In this document: one piece after another, positions 1 through 10,794 of the stretch
Layout of the letters: each line of letters opens with the position of its first letter
How positions within the stretch are numbered: position 1 is the stretch's first letter
Origin: Pomphorhynchus laevis
Taxonomy: Eukaryota; Acanthocephala; Palaeacanthocephala; Echinorhynchida; Pomphorhynchidae
Length of the DNA stretch: 64,000 nucleotides
Reading direction: 5' to 3'
Assembly: GCA_012934845.2 (NCBI GenBank)
Contig: WNNJ02000629.1
Location: 105,465 to 169,464, forward strand
Made by a program: the position numbers and the translations under genes
The notes under the pieces: model-generated
What the model was told of the DNA's origin: nothing
Databases searched by the model: none
What the model saw: only the letters and a program-made list of their open reading frames with translations

Positions 1-1490
1 TACGAGGCATTGGTGACGGAGTAGGATTTACGAACTCCTATGCAAAAATGTTGAGCGAAAGCATTCACTATGTCATCATATTTAATCAATGTGCAACCAT
101 CAGTATCAACAAGTGAACCAATGTGTTTATTTTTGTTGTTGAAATTAGCATAATTGAATACGGATTTAGGATTATGAATTGACATTTGAGCAATTTTCTC
201 TTCAAATTGACATTGTTTGAAGCGTTTAAGAAATGTGAACCGATTTCTGGCCTCTTTATACCTACAGTAATCAATACTATTATTAGAAAACAACTGGAAT
301 TTCATTTTTTTTAATTTTAAAGCATTCCTTAACTCTTTGTCAAACCAAGGTTTATGGTGTATACGATTTGCAACGGTTTTACGGGGCGAAAATCGTATGA
401 GTAATTCCTTAAGGGTGGCTTCTAACTGATAGCATGCCTTATCAACCCCAACATAAAACGGACTGAGCCATGAAATACTTAATAGATTCTGACGCACAAG
501 TTCGAAGTTAGTTTTAAAATAATTTAAAGAATTCTGTTGTAATCTACAAGCTGAAGGACGTGTAAAATCTGAGTAGAAATTGAGAACACAGTGATCTGAC
601 CTACCCAAAGGATCGGAGTACGTAACTTTGTGTATAATGTATTTATTCGATGTTAGACAAATATCAAGTAGCGATTGATTTTCTTGGGAAAATCGGGTAA
701 ATTTTGAAACATGTTGGGTAAGGTTTAGCGAGTTAATCATATCAAGAAATAATGATGTGGACGGACTACACACAGAAGATGTGTAGGTGTTCCAATCTAC
801 TGTCGCTAAGTTGAAATCACCAACTATAAAAAGATTTGGTTTGGAACCAAACTCTAGAATGTAATCGATCAAGCAACAAACATCTGAAGTGGGATTGCGA
901 TAGATTAAGCCTAAAGTCACTGAACCAAGGGTAGGAAGAGACACACTACCCCACAATAACTCGATTCCATCGGACGCTCGTACATCTAGCAATTTAAACA
1001 CTAAACTATTATGCACATAGATAATCACTCCACCACCCTTGCAGATAGATCTGTCAACTCGATAAGATGTATAATTTTCAATCCAGATCTCAGCATCAGT
1101 AATTCTATCATGAAGCCATGTTTCAGTAATAGCAACTAATAGCGGATGCGAATTCTCAATGCGGAGTTTTAATTCGTCAATTTTTGGAAGAAGACTACGG
1201 GCGTTCGTATATAATAACAAACATTCTAAGCTTAAGGGTAGAGTCTGCTGAGACAACGATATCGGTATGTATGACTGATAATCCTCGCTACGTCGCTCAA
1301 GAGCCGACCACAATGGGGAGGAGTAATGGACAATATTTCTTAAACATTTATTATCCACATATGAAATATTTGAAATTACCAATGACTTATGAGCGGCGGA
1401 GGAAGGATTGAATGATCTACCTGTAGAGGCATCCAATGTATTTGAGTCTTCCTCCGCACAACCTGAAAATTTCGAATTGTCAAGTTTGAC
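1..1490 (-). CDS. LINE ORF2, endonuclease part (3' partial, off the left edge)
   Basis: The frame is open for about 496 codons from 1490 to the left edge. It begins in a region overlapping ORF1 by 115 nt and has no ATG before the endonuclease domain. AP-endonuclease motifs are readable in order: YTNARSL, AITETWL, ICKGGGVIIYV, VGDFNLATVDW, LLDICLTS and LGRSDHCVL. A linker follows, with RFSPRKTV and KPWFDKELRNALK and then FAQHF. The product should nick target DNA and, beyond the edge, reverse-transcribe its own RNA. The missing ATG and the overlap suggest translation by reinitiation or frameshifting from ORF1; that is inference. In the relative at 14,008 the same overlap carries an ATG (MHTKFSGC), matching KFSGC here. 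Confidence 0.85.
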
Positions 1491-2593
1491 TCACCAGCTT
1501 CAATACGAGACTTCAAACATTGTTTAGCTTCACGTAGAAGCTTACGTTCATTCACGTCGAGATCTTTTAACAATCTTGCAGACGAACCTTGGAGACGATA
1601 AGAGTTCCTAAAGATGGTCTTAACGGCTTTTGGATCTGTCAGAATGGCTTTTAGCAGTCTAGGACGATCGTTAATTTTTCTCCCTATGCGGAATAAAGCA
1701 ACTATTTTAATACTAGATACTATCTCTTCTGGGGATTGTGCCAAAACGATCGTGAGAATATTACGTACCCTAGACAAATCTTCATTTAGTCGGTTTTGGA
1801 TATTGACAGAGCTTGATTCCGACACATTGGCGAAAATAATAGAACGCAAAGGATCATGCTGTTTACGCAGTTGTGAGAAAGTAGACATTTGCTGCACCGG
1901 AGAACTCGCTCTAGAGGCATTCATTGATTGAGATGATATGAAATGAGCTTCCTTAATGTGCTCGTTTACGCACTCTTTATGTAGAACCACACTGTCATTA
2001 CTAGTAGCTGAGTTCTGTATATCATCATTGCCTGTGTGAGTGTTGACAGTCAGCGTTCGTTCATTTTCTGTTTGACGAACAGTATACGATTTTGAGTGAC
2101 CTCTCTTCCAGATACGAACAGGAGTGAAACCCGTAACTGACGATGTAGTCTTGCTAACTGCATGTGGGTATCGATGTGCATTTGGATCGATATCTGCATT
2201 ATTGAAGGATTTATTCGAAGTTATAGAATTTACCTCACCCACCACCTCAGGTAACTTATGCTGTATTTTTCGTTGTAAATTTACCTCAGATGCACTAGAG
2301 AGAATACTATTCTGTAGCATAGTTACGATTTCCTTAAGCTCTGACACCATTTTAATATTATTTTGTAATTTTTCCTCAAGAATAGTGTTCCATTCACAAT
2401 TACGAGCCGCACACACACCACAACAAAATTTACCGGATTGAACTACTTTAATATCATCCGCTTTAACATTAATTTTAGACCATATGTTACAATTCACAGA
2501 GCAACATGCCACCTCTATCTCTACATATTGGTCCTTAACAGGACTTGCGAAACATTGGCTTTTAACTTGCTTCTTACACTTTTTCCCCACCAT
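1376..2593 (-). CDS. LINE ORF1 protein, zinc finger plus RRM-like domain (405 aa)
   Basis: An intact 405-residue frame. Residues about 30-66 carry a cysteine cluster around a conserved tryptophan (ACCSVNCNIW ... FCCGVCAARNC), like the PHD/zinc-finger start of CR1-type ORF1 proteins. A short coiled-coil stretch follows (ILEEKLQNNIKMVSELK), then a polar, low-complexity middle. The last ~130 residues form a conserved block (VALFRIGRKINDRPRLLKA, KDLDVNERKLLREAK, ESNLTIRNFQVV) also seen at 13,690-14,086, probably an RNA-binding domain. The role is RNA binding and chaperoning in the LINE particle. The ATG at 2593 is just after a short spacer from the 5' monomers and is the first in frame. Confidence 0.8.
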   Translation of the reverse strand: MVGKKCKKQVKSQCFASPVKDQYVEIEVACCSVNCNIWSKINVKADDIKVVQSGKFCCGVCAARNCEWNTILEEKLQNNIKMVSELKEIVTMLQNSILSSASEVNLQRKIQHKLPEVVGEVNSITSNKSFNNADIDPNAHRYPHAVSKTTSSVTGFTPVRIWKRGHSKSYTVRQTENERTLTVNTHTGNDDIQNSATSNDSVVLHKECVNEHIKEAHFISSQSMNASRASSPVQQMSTFSQLRKQHDPLRSIIFANVSESSSVNIQNRLNEDLSRVRNILTIVLAQSPEEIVSSIKIVALFRIGRKINDRPRLLKAILTDPKAVKTIFRNSYRLQGSSARLLKDLDVNERKLLREAKQCLKSRIEAGESNLTIRNFQVVRRKTQIHWMPLQVDHSILPPPLISHW

Positions 2594-2646
2594 ATATATC
2601 CAATTTGATATTGTCAGTTTAACTTCAGTGATGGTTTAACTTCGGA

Positions 2647-2745
2647 TGTCGTCGATGGTTGTCGATAATTGTCAAGCGGATGGTTGTCGATGGTTGTCGT
2701 TAGTTGTCGTCGAAGGTTGTCGTTGGTTGTCGTCGAAGATTGTAG
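2647..2745. repeat. GGTTGTCG minisatellite in the LINE 5' UTR
   Basis: About eight imperfect copies of a GATGGTTGTCGT-like unit, between ORF1 and the 13-bp monomers. It belongs to the 5' untranslated region of the left-edge LINE. Confidence 0.7.
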
Positions 2746-2797
2746 TTTGATTGTTTTACAATCCTGGTGGACAAGATTTTCTGCGAGCGAAGAGAGC

Positions 2798-2875
2798 GGA
2801 ACTGAAATCTGGAACTGAAATCTGGAACTGAAATCTGGAACTGAAATCTGGAACTGAAATCTGGAACTGAAATCT
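2798..2875 (-). repeat. 5' monomer array of LINE B1, 6 x 13 bp
   Basis: Six perfect copies of GGAACTGAAATCT (plus-strand sense), followed by GGAATGTATGTT at the element end. The array is preceded by GCGAGCGAAGAGAGC, a word also found next to the 20-bp monomers at 29,168. Tandem 5' monomers often carry the internal promoter of a LINE; that role is inferred here. Confidence 0.8.
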
Positions 2876-2889
2876 GGAATGTATGTTAT

Positions 2890-3240
2890 TTTATCTCAAA
2901 CTTTTTTTTTAACTATGCTCGACTTAGAATGATGGATGGTAAAGAATACATTTGTATCAACACCGAATATTGTTCCGGACTAAAAATTATCAGTCAAGGC
3001 CTGATACAACTATTTTTTATGGCTATAACAGTTGCATCCAGCTAAATCATGATTTGATTACAAATGATGAACCAGTAACAGTAGCATTGCCAAAGCAGTA
3101 CAATGACGAAAAGGGGATGCAACCAACTTGATACATTAAAGACATATTAAAATGCGTCGTTCGGGACGAACAAGAAAACGATTGAGATACCTGAAAGATT
3201 ATATAGCACTAGAAGATAATGCACTGAACAATTGATATTA
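2890..3240. other. Spacer between two LINEs
   Basis: No gene is supported. A 28-codon plus-strand frame at about 3151-3236 has a basic start and could be the tail of an old polyprotein, but it is too short to call. Confidence 0.4.
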
Positions 3241-3241
3241 T

Positions 3242-5380
3242 AAAAAAGATTTATCTTAACGTGGCAAATGCGTGCCAGCGCACGCTTACATGACCACAAC
3301 GAACAAAAATGTAAATCATGTGTCGAGAAGGTGTGAACGAAGGAGATGTTTGAATGTGATACGGGAAGGGGCGCGGCGGAAGTCGAGAGAGAGAGTTGAT
3401 TACAAGCGAATGGGGCGGATACGAGATTGGAGACCATAGTTGTTGGAGTAATTGGGAACGTCGAGTCAGAGGGTATGGCGGGAACGCAGCGATAGCGAGG
3501 TGGGCGAGTGTCGGCTAAGAAAGGAAGGTTGATGAACAATGGGGAGCCGACTGCGATGAGACAAAACGTTACGAATAAAAGGCGGAGCTGTATGCGGATG
3601 TGGATGGTGGGCCAGGAGAGTTAGGCAAGATATGTAGATGTGTGATCGATGAGACGGAGACGAATGAGCACTCGAACGGCGGAGTTGATGATTCGTTGTA
3701 GGGGTAGGATGATGGATTTTGGAGAATTTGCGAAAAGGCTAAGGCAGTAATCGATTTTAGTGAAGAGAAGTGATCAAATAAAAGATATACAAGAACGGAA
3801 GTCGATAAGGAGGCAGATACGGCGGATGTCACGGAGAATTAAGTTAGACGAGCGGACCTTGTCATTGACGAATGGTTTAAGGGAAATATGATCATCGAAA
3901 TGAAGCCTAGGAAAGTGAGATTGTGTACTAAAAGGATGATCGATGAAACAAAAGATACAATGGGAGGAGATATGTTTGGTTTACGGGGGAGGATCCACAT
4001 TATTTTAGACTTGTTGGGGTTTAGAACGAGATGGAGATTGGAGAGACGTTTGTAGATAGAAGAAAAACAGTTGGAGGCAGAAATGGCGATATCGTGTATG
4101 CGATGGGCGGGTGCATGAACATAGATGAATATGCCATCGGTGTATTGCGTGATGTTAAAGGAGTAAGGTTTGATAAACGGAGAGAGATCGCCAAGCAGAA
4201 GAGAGAAAAGCAGGGGACCTAGGACTGAACCTTGTGGGACCCCGCAAAAAATAGGGATTGGAGGGGAGGATGATGAATTAGAACAGACGCGAAAGGAATG
4301 GTCGGATAGATATGAGGCAAACCATGCTACGGAGGAGGAAGAAAAGCCGTAATCATAACGAAGGCAAGAAAGGAGAACTTTGTGGTCGACAATGTCGAAG
4401 GCGGAGGAGATGTCGAGGGAGATTAGAACACTATGTAGAGCTTTGTCTCGAGAAATGAGTAAATCGTTGTAAACTTTCATGCATGCGATTTCTGTGGAGT
4501 GATAAGTACAGAATGCGGATTGGAAAGGAGGGTGCAGATTGGATGATGAGACATAAGCGTTGATCTGCATTAAGGTGAGGCGCGTGAAACGGGACGATAG
4601 CTAAAAGGAAGTAAGGGGTCGAGCGATTGCTTCTTAACGAGGGGACGAACGATTTCGGATTTCCAGTTGGAAGGGAAGATACGACTGCGGATGGACGAGT
4701 TAAACAAGGTGATGAGGAAAGGGCATATCGATGAGCAAATGGATTTAAGTATGTGGGTAGGTAGGGGATCGGCAGGTGAGGTTTTGTTGGACAAGGACGT
4801 GAGGATAGATGAGACTTCGGTAAGTGAGACAGGGAGAAGATGAAAGAGTTTCGGGAGGATGAGGCGATGCATGTAACAATGAGATGTAATGGAGACAGAG
4901 TTATGAGATAGCAACATGAATACTTTGGTCTGAAGAAATGACAAGTAATCATGGTGATTGATGTTGCAAGACGAAGAGAAACGAGAAAGGATTGAGTTAA
5001 AAGTATGTCAGAGAGACTTAAAGTTGAATGAAGTGATGATGTTTTGCTGCTAGAAGGAGTTGCATTTGGAACGTAGGAGGTGGAGGTTAAACAGGGGAAG
5101 AGCAAGATAGAAATCACGAAGAGATGGAGTGAGCGAGCGGATATCACGTCTACGAGAGTTGTGATAGTCTCGAAAAGCATAGCGGAGTCGACGCTTTGAG
5201 AGTAGGCATTGGATGTAAAATCATTGTGCACGTTACAAGCGACGGTGTGGGTGAGACTTGAAGGGCAAGAGAAGATCGAGAGCGGATGTGAGTTCAGAGT
5301 CCAAAAGAAAGGCGAGATCGTGAGTAGAGGAATATGTTATTATGGGATAGGATAGAGACGATTTGACATAAGTCGTCTCA
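3242..5380 (-). mobile_element. LINE family A, broken copy A1 (endonuclease-RT linker to 3' end)
   Basis: Minus-strand remains of a CR1/Jockey-like LINE. Readable parts are the linker after the endonuclease (5230-4950), RT fingers (NKTSPADPLPTHILKS), palm (SLDISSAFDIVDHK, GVPQGSVLGPLLFSLLLGDL), thumb and the C-terminal end. The RT active site reads QYTDGIF instead of QYADDI, so it lacks the catalytic aspartates. A block equivalent to LLPTLSKLLERLVLK is deleted at about 4575. The 3' end carries the family hairpin (GCGTGC/GCACGC) near 3263-3278. It ends head to head with A2 at a small palindrome (5352-5378). It may be the 3' part of the copy whose endonuclease lies at 7515-8103. Confidence 0.8.
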
Positions 5381-5387
5381 TAAATCG

Positions 5388-5800
5388 GTTGTACATATCT
5401 TGCCCAACTCTCCTGGCCCACCATCCACATCCGCATCAAACTCCGCCTTGTAACTTTTCGTATCATCGCTGTCGGCTATCCATCGTTCATCAACCTTCCT
5501 TTCTTAGACGGTACTCGGCCCACCTCGCTATCGCTGCGTTCCCGCCATACCCTCTTACTCCACGTTCCCAATTACTCCAACAGCTATGGTCTCCGATCCT
5601 TCCTCGTCGCCGCCTCACTCGCCTGTAATCAACTCCCTCTCGACGTCCGCTGCGCTCCCTCCTTTATCACATTCAAACAACTCCTCCGTTCACACCTTTT
5701 CGACACATGATTTACATTTATGTTTTGTTGTGGTCAAGTAAGCGTGCGCTGGCACGCATTTGCCACATTATAATACATCTTTTTTTTAAATAAGGCAGAG
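5388..5800 (+). mobile_element. LINE family A, 3' fragment A2
   Basis: A 5'-truncated copy that starts in the thumb/C-terminal part (LAQLSWPTI-like) and runs to the family tail with its GCGTGC...GCACGC hairpin at about 5748-5763 and a T-rich end. It is noncoding overall. Confidence 0.75.
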
Positions 5801-5879
5801 CAGAGAAGGGAGAGGTCAAGATTTCTCCAAGGGCGACGTAGGATTGTAGGTGTGTGATGACGGGTGTGGTTGTAGGGCC

Positions 5880-7508
5880 AGTCTAATCTCATCCTCCCGG
5901 AACTCTTTCATCTTCTCCCAGTCTCACCTACAGAAGTATCATCTGTCCTCATGTCCTTGCCCAACAAAACCTCACCTGCCGATCCCCTACCTACCCACAT
6001 ACTTAAATCCATTTGCTCATCGATATGCCCTTTCCTCATCACCTTGTTTAACTCGTCCATCCGCAGTCGTATCTTCCCTTCCAACTGGAAATCCGAAATC
6101 GTTCGTCCCCTCGTTAAGAAGCAATCGCTCGACCCCTTACTTCCTTTTAGCTATCGTCCCGTTTCACGCGCCTCACCTTAATGCAGATCAACGCTTATGT
6201 CTCATCATCCAATCTGCACCCTCCTTTCCAATCCGCATTCTGTACTTATCACTCCACAGAAATCGCATGCATGAAAGTTTACAACGATTTACTCATTTCT
6301 CGAGACAAAGATCTACATAGTGTTCTAATCTCCCTCGACATCTCCTCCGCCTTCGACATTGTCGACCACAAAGTTCTCCTTTCTTGCCTTCGTTATGATT
6401 ACGGCTTTTCTTCCTCCTCCGTAGCATGGTTTGCCTCATATCTATCCGACCATTCCTTTCGCATCTGTTCTAATTCATCATCATCCCCTCCAATCCCTAT
6501 TTTTTGCGGGGTCCCACAAGGTTCAGTCCTAGGTCCCCTGCTTTTCTCTCTTCTGCTTGGCGATCTCTCTCCGTTTATCAAACCTTACTCCTTTAACATC
6601 ACGCAATACACCGATGGCATATTCATCTATGTTCATGCACCCGCCCATCGCATACACGATATCGCCATTTCTGCCTCCAAATGTCTTTCTTCTATCTACA
6701 AACGTCTCTCCAATCTCCATCTCGTTCTAAATCCCGAAAAGTCCAAAATAATGTGGATCCTCCCCCGTAAACCAAGCATATCTCCTCCCACTGTATATTT
6801 TGCCTCATCGATCATCCCCATAGTCCACAATCTCACTTTCCTAGGCTTCATTTCGATGATCATATTTCCCTTAAATTATTCGTCAATGACAAGGTCCGCT
6901 CGTCTAACTTAATTCTCCGTGACATCCGCCGTATCTGCCTCCTTATCGACTTCCGTTCTTGTATATCTTTTATTTGATCACTTCTCTTCACTAAAATCGA
7001 TTACTGCCTTAGTCTTTTCGCAAATTCTCCAAAATCCATCATCCTACACGTACAACGAATAATCAACACCGCCGTTCGAGTGCTCCTTCGTCTCCGTCGC
7101 TTCGACCACACATCCACATATTTTGCCCAACTCTCCTGGCTCACCATCCACATCCGCATCAAACTCCGCCTTCTTCTCGTTACCTTTCGTCTCATCGCTG
7201 TCGGCTCCCCATCGTTTATCAACCTTCCTTTCTTAGACGATACTCGCCCCACTTCGCTATCGCTTCGTTCCTGTCATACCTTCTTACTCCACGTTCCTAA
7301 TTACTCCAACAACTACGGTCTCCGATCCTTCCTCGTCGCCGCTTCACTCGCCTGGAAAAAACTCCCTCTCGACGTCCTCCGCGCCCCCTCCTTTATCACA
7401 TTCAAACACCAACTCCGTTCACACCTTCTCGACACCTGATTCACAGTCTTGTTTTGTTGTGGTCATGTAAGCGTGCGCTGGCACGCATCTGCCACGTTAA
7501 AATAAATC
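5880..7508 (+). mobile_element. LINE family A, broken copy A3 (RT to 3' end)
   Basis: Plus-strand copy nearly mirror-identical to A1 over about 1.1 kb. It carries the same deletion after YRPVSRASP (6179) and the same altered active site QYTDGIF (about 6603-6623). The 243-codon frame at 6181-6912 holds palm motifs DISSAFDIVDHK and GVPQGSVLGPLLF. From about 7040 onward it resembles A4 more than A1, so it is a mosaic. The tail has the family hairpin at 7469-7484 and a T-rich end. It encodes no working enzyme. Confidence 0.82.
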
Positions 7509-7514
7509 CTTTTT

Positions 7515-8103
7515 TTGTGAGTGAGATCAAGGGTGACGAGAAAGTGATCGGATAAACCAGGATCGGAGATGGGAGGTGAGGTGTAGGCAGCAAAATGATC
7601 GGGGACAACGATGATGTCGAGTGCCTCGCCAAGGATATGTGTGGGGGCATTGGAGATGGGTTTGTAGTTATTGTTGGATAGAATGTTGATGAACTGGATG
7701 GACTCGGTGGAAGAGGGGCGGTCGAGGCGGATGTTGAAGTCGCCAAGAACGATTGAAGGGATTGAGGACAAAGAACAGTGGGACAGAAGGTCAGCGAGTT
7801 CGGTAAAAAATAAGGAGGTAGGAGCAGATGAACCAGGACGGTATACAATGGCGCGATCTAGAGTGATCGGGTTAGAAGAACGACAAGTGAGCAGTTCAAA
7901 TGAGCAAGGACTGAAAATGGAAGTGATTTTGCGAATAGACGCGGGGTGACGGGCGAATGCGACAATGCCGCCATGATTAGAGAATTTAGAAGAGGATGAG
8001 CTGAGGGGGCGAGCGGATTCGACTTGTGAGCAATCGGCAGAGAGCAAACGGCGGATGGGAGAACAAACGGCGGATGGAAAAATCTATTATCTCTGTTTAT
8101 CAT
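7515..8103 (-). mobile_element. LINE family A, endonuclease fragment A5
   Basis: A minus-strand frame of ~175 codons encodes most of an AP-endonuclease domain: NHGGIVAF, AIVYRPGSSAP, SIVLGDFNIRLDRPSS, LGEALDIIVVP and PGLSDHFLVTLDL. The GDFN and SDH catalytic signatures are intact. The fragment stops where the A3 tail begins. Its continuation may be A1 (5380 downward), making A5+A1 one old copy split by A2+A3; this is inference from order and orientation. Confidence 0.75.
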
Positions 8104-8128
8104 AGGTCATAGCCTTATGGCTAGACCT

Positions 8129-8235
8129 GTAATAATACATAATGGCATGTTTTTTAATTGATTTAGCAGGGTGTTACTTATTTCATTGTACGTTTTAAAG
8201 ATAATGACCTTTGATGCGTGAAAGGGCGTGGGACG
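8129..8235 (+). repeat. Dispersed repeat, copy 1 of a 105-bp direct pair
   Basis: Matches 8923-9031 in the same orientation. Shared words include ACATAATGGCATG/ACATAATGACATG, TTTTAAAGATAATG and GTGGGACGTCGT. Just upstream (8108-8137) is an AGCC-loop-GGCT hairpin followed by CCTGTAATAATAC, like the 3' end of the CR1-like LINE at 17.1 kb. Family unknown. Confidence 0.65.
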
Positions 8236-8922
8236 TCGTTCTAAGAGAAAATTGTTTAACCTTCAAGGCAATTCAAACGAAAGTCAGATTTCAGCAAAGA
8301 TGGAATTGTATTAAGATGCAGTGTAAAGATTGTGGACAAGTATATTCTAGCCAAACCAGTCAAGGTTTGGCCAAACTTATTAAGCCACATAATTATAATG
8401 TACGTGAAGTTACTACTTTTGGTGCGATCGTTCAACACTGAGAATCTAAATTACTTTATTGATTTAAAAACATTAGTTTTATATCCTCGCTTAAAATCCA
8501 CCAATACATTTGTTCTCTTCTTTTTGTATTTTCAAACATTTCTACTGTCCCATAATGTTGTTTTATCAAGTTTTAGCAAACCTTTCCGTCTGTATATCAT
8601 TAACATATACCATTAATTTTCTTGTATCATTGATAACAGTAAAATAAATCTTTTCTTTTTTAATACTCGATTGTGACATAAACCTATTGGCATTGACTGT
8701 ACTTTCGCCTTTTGATCGTTTTCCTCTTTTTCTATACTAATTATCTCTGTTTTCATATCTTGAATAAAGCCTCTTGTTTGAATTATTAATACACGTTCAT
8801 TTATAAATGTTCATTTTAACGTAGAACAATCCATTGCATATAATACCTACTTAAAATGCTTAGTATCTTTTGCTGTGCTTAAATAGGTGATCAGCAGGTA
8901 ACGGTGTTAAAAATTATTCTAA

Positions 8923-9031
8923 TCATACATAATGACATGCTTGATTCAATTGATTTGGCAGGCTGTCGCTTAATTCACTGTGCGTTTTAAAGATAATGTC
9001 CACTACTGCGTGAAAAGGGGTGGGACGTCGT
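8923..9031 (+). repeat. Dispersed repeat, copy 2 of a 105-bp direct pair
   Basis: Second copy of the repeat at 8129, ~790 bp away. It ends at the same GGGACGTCGT word. The DNA between the copies holds no convincing gene. Confidence 0.65.
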
Positions 9032-9084
9032 AAATTTTGCACCATAACTGTTATACTCGCTTTTTGATTCCTTTAATAGGCGAT

Positions 9085-9135
9085 AAATTTATTTTAAGTG
9101 GCAAATGCGTGCCAAAGGCGCGCTTACAATCCCAC
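9085..9135 (-). repeat. Solo 3' tail of LINE family A
   Basis: A 50-bp piece with TTTATTTTAAGTGGCAAATG and a GCGCGCC/GGCACGC hairpin, as in the family A 3' end, with no coding part attached. Interpreted as an extreme 5'-truncated LINE copy. Confidence 0.6.
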
Positions 9136-9184
9136 TAATAATAATTTCGCAGGCGAATTCTGTGTGTTTGTTCATTCCATTCAT

Positions 9185-9490
9185 TAATTTTGTTCGTTCA
9201 GTCCGTTTGTTCATTCGGTCCGTTCGTTCAGTCCGTTCGTTCAGACGGTTCGTTCAGACCGTTCGTTCATACGCTTCGCAATGTCCGTTCATTTAGACCG
9301 TTCGGTCAGTATGTTCGTTTAGTCCGTTCATTCAATTCGTTCGTTCAGTCCGTTCCTTCAGTCCGTTCGTAAAGTCCGTTCTTTCAGACCGTTCGGTTAG
9401 TATGTTCGTTTAGTCCGTTCATTTAATCAGTTCGTTCAGTCCGCTAGTTCAGTCAGTTTGCCCAGTTTGTTCGTTCAGGCGTTCGTTCCT
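9185..9490 (+). repeat. GTTCGTTCAGTCC minisatellite
   Basis: About 300 bp of degenerate repeats of a 12-13-bp unit (CCGTTCGTTCAGT), with a longer-order repeat containing GACCGTTCGGTCAGTATG. The two open frames through it (VRSVRSFRRF-type) are repeat translations, not genes. Confidence 0.85.
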
Positions 9491-9792
9491 TCCAATTGAT
9501 ACACTTTTCTTGTTTATACTACTAACATCCTTTCTCAAAACGGGCTTGGGACCGGTCATGGCGGAGTCCTTTCCTCAAACTCGCCTTTAAGTATATATCT
9601 TCCAATCCTTACCGAATCCCACCTCACCTTCATAAATCCTGGTTTATGTGACTATCGTAATGTTCTATAATTTCCTCAAACTGTGAACGCTGTTTCCTTT
9701 ATATTGACGCTCCTTTTGAATAAATTGCCTTTCTTCATCTGCTCAACCGCCCCCTTTTCATCCGTCAAACAGTCTTCCTTCTTTTTTGTACC

Positions 9793-9897
9793 TTAATAAT
9801 TGATTCAATTATTCACACTCTTAACTTTCCCATACTCTCCCACACCAACATCAACCTGTTGGCATTGATCATACTTTTTGTGTTTGATCTATTATTG
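9793..9897 (+). repeat. Dispersed repeat, copy 1 (pair with 9990-10,096)
   Basis: About 105 bp with TTGATTCAATTATTCACA, CCCATACTCTCC and TTGGCATTGATCATACTTTT. It recurs ~195 bp downstream in the same orientation. Unknown family. Confidence 0.6.
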
Positions 9898-9965
9898 ATA
9901 AAGAATTATTGGAGCTTGATCAAAAAAGGTGAAACATTTTATTTGATATTTCGCTTATACATTTT
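9893..9965 (+). repeat. Half copy of the MITE-like palindrome seen at 19.67 kb
   Basis: ATTGATAAAGAATTATTGG, GCTTGATCAAAA and TTTGATATTTCGCTTA match one arm of the inverted repeat at 19,668-19,942. It lies between the two 105-bp repeats. Confidence 0.6.
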
Positions 9966-9989
9966 CCGCTATCTCTATGTGTTGTCCCT

Positions 9990-10096
9990 TAATATTTGAT
10001 TCAATCATTCACATCTTCTTTAAACTTTCCCTGTACCCTCCTACGCCTCGACAACAACATATTGGCATTTATCATAATTTTTTTGTTATTTTTCAT
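9990..10096 (+). repeat. Dispersed repeat, copy 2 (pair with 9793-9897)
   Basis: Second, more divergent copy; shared order of TTTGATTCAATCATTCACA, CCTGTACCCTCC and TTGGCATTTATCATA. Confidence 0.55.
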
Positions 10097-10199
10097 TTTT
10101 TATTTGTTGTAAAATCTTTTAATTTGCAATTTAGTGGACTTGTAAGTGGATGTATATCCACAATGGTCGCTTGAATAAACCTGTCCTATGAACTCGCTG

Positions 10200-10790
10200 C
10201 TATCTCTGCTGGTATCCAATTGTATCTTTGGAAAGTTGATCGAACGTGTTTAGTCTAACTTACGTAGCAAAAGTGTTGTATATAAAATAGGGAACAGTGA
10301 TTTCGCTAAAGCTCAAGGAGATTATTTGCATACACTGGCCTAGAAATCTATTTGAATTTCGATTTATAGCGCGATGATCGATAATTCCGAAACAATTAAA
10401 TATCTACTTTTGAAATTTTACAATTATTGAAATATTAAGAGAACTCGATTTTGTCGTTTATTTGTAGATTGGCCACGTTTATTTGTAGATTATAACGCCA
10501 TTTTAAAACTGTTTAGCATAGTCTATTTATAAAAAATAAAACTTCATATCGTCCCTACAAGTTGACTCCCCAAAATTTCAAATATAATATAACTAATTCC
10601 AGAAACCAAACGATACAAAAAGATTAAACATTTTCAAACATTAATATCAAAAAAACGAGATAGTGCAGTAAGAACACCAAGCAAAATAACCTTAAATTCA
10701 AATCGTTTTAAATGTTTGGAAATATACGAATAGTAATTTTACTGAAAACAATTATTAAAGTTTATACATAGTTTGAAATCAAGTTCAAAA
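10200..10790. other. AT-rich spacer
   Basis: No gene, repeat or RNA signal is supported in this stretch. Confidence 0.5.
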
Positions 10791-10794
10791 GTTG

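Larger units (their letters stand above)
1..2889 (-). mobile_element. CR1/Jockey-like LINE (copy B1), 5' half, apparently undamaged
   Basis: This is a non-LTR retrotransposon read right to left. It has a 5' array of 13-bp monomers, an ORF1 with a zinc-finger-like start, and an ORF2 beginning with an AP-type endonuclease that stays open to the window edge. The reverse transcriptase and 3' end would lie beyond position 1. The 5' terminus is placed near 2889 because the end sequence reads AACATACATTCC on the minus strand, and the same end occurs on the other LINE with a preserved 5' end (24,995-29,382). No stop or frameshift was found in either reading frame, so this is the best candidate here for a recently active LINE. 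Clade assignment within the CR1/Jockey group is inference from domain order. Confidence 0.85.

Noticed and set aside
3150-3236. 28-codon frame with a basic start
   Set aside because: Could be the tail of an old polyprotein, but too short and without neighbouring domains.
4031-4352. Plus-strand frames inside LINE A1
   Set aside because: Antisense shadows of the RT frame; the mirror copies at 6399-6720 confirm this.
9105-9372. Two overlapping frames rich in VRS/FVQSV
   Set aside because: They are translations of the GTTCGTTCAGTCC minisatellite, with the same pattern in more than one frame.
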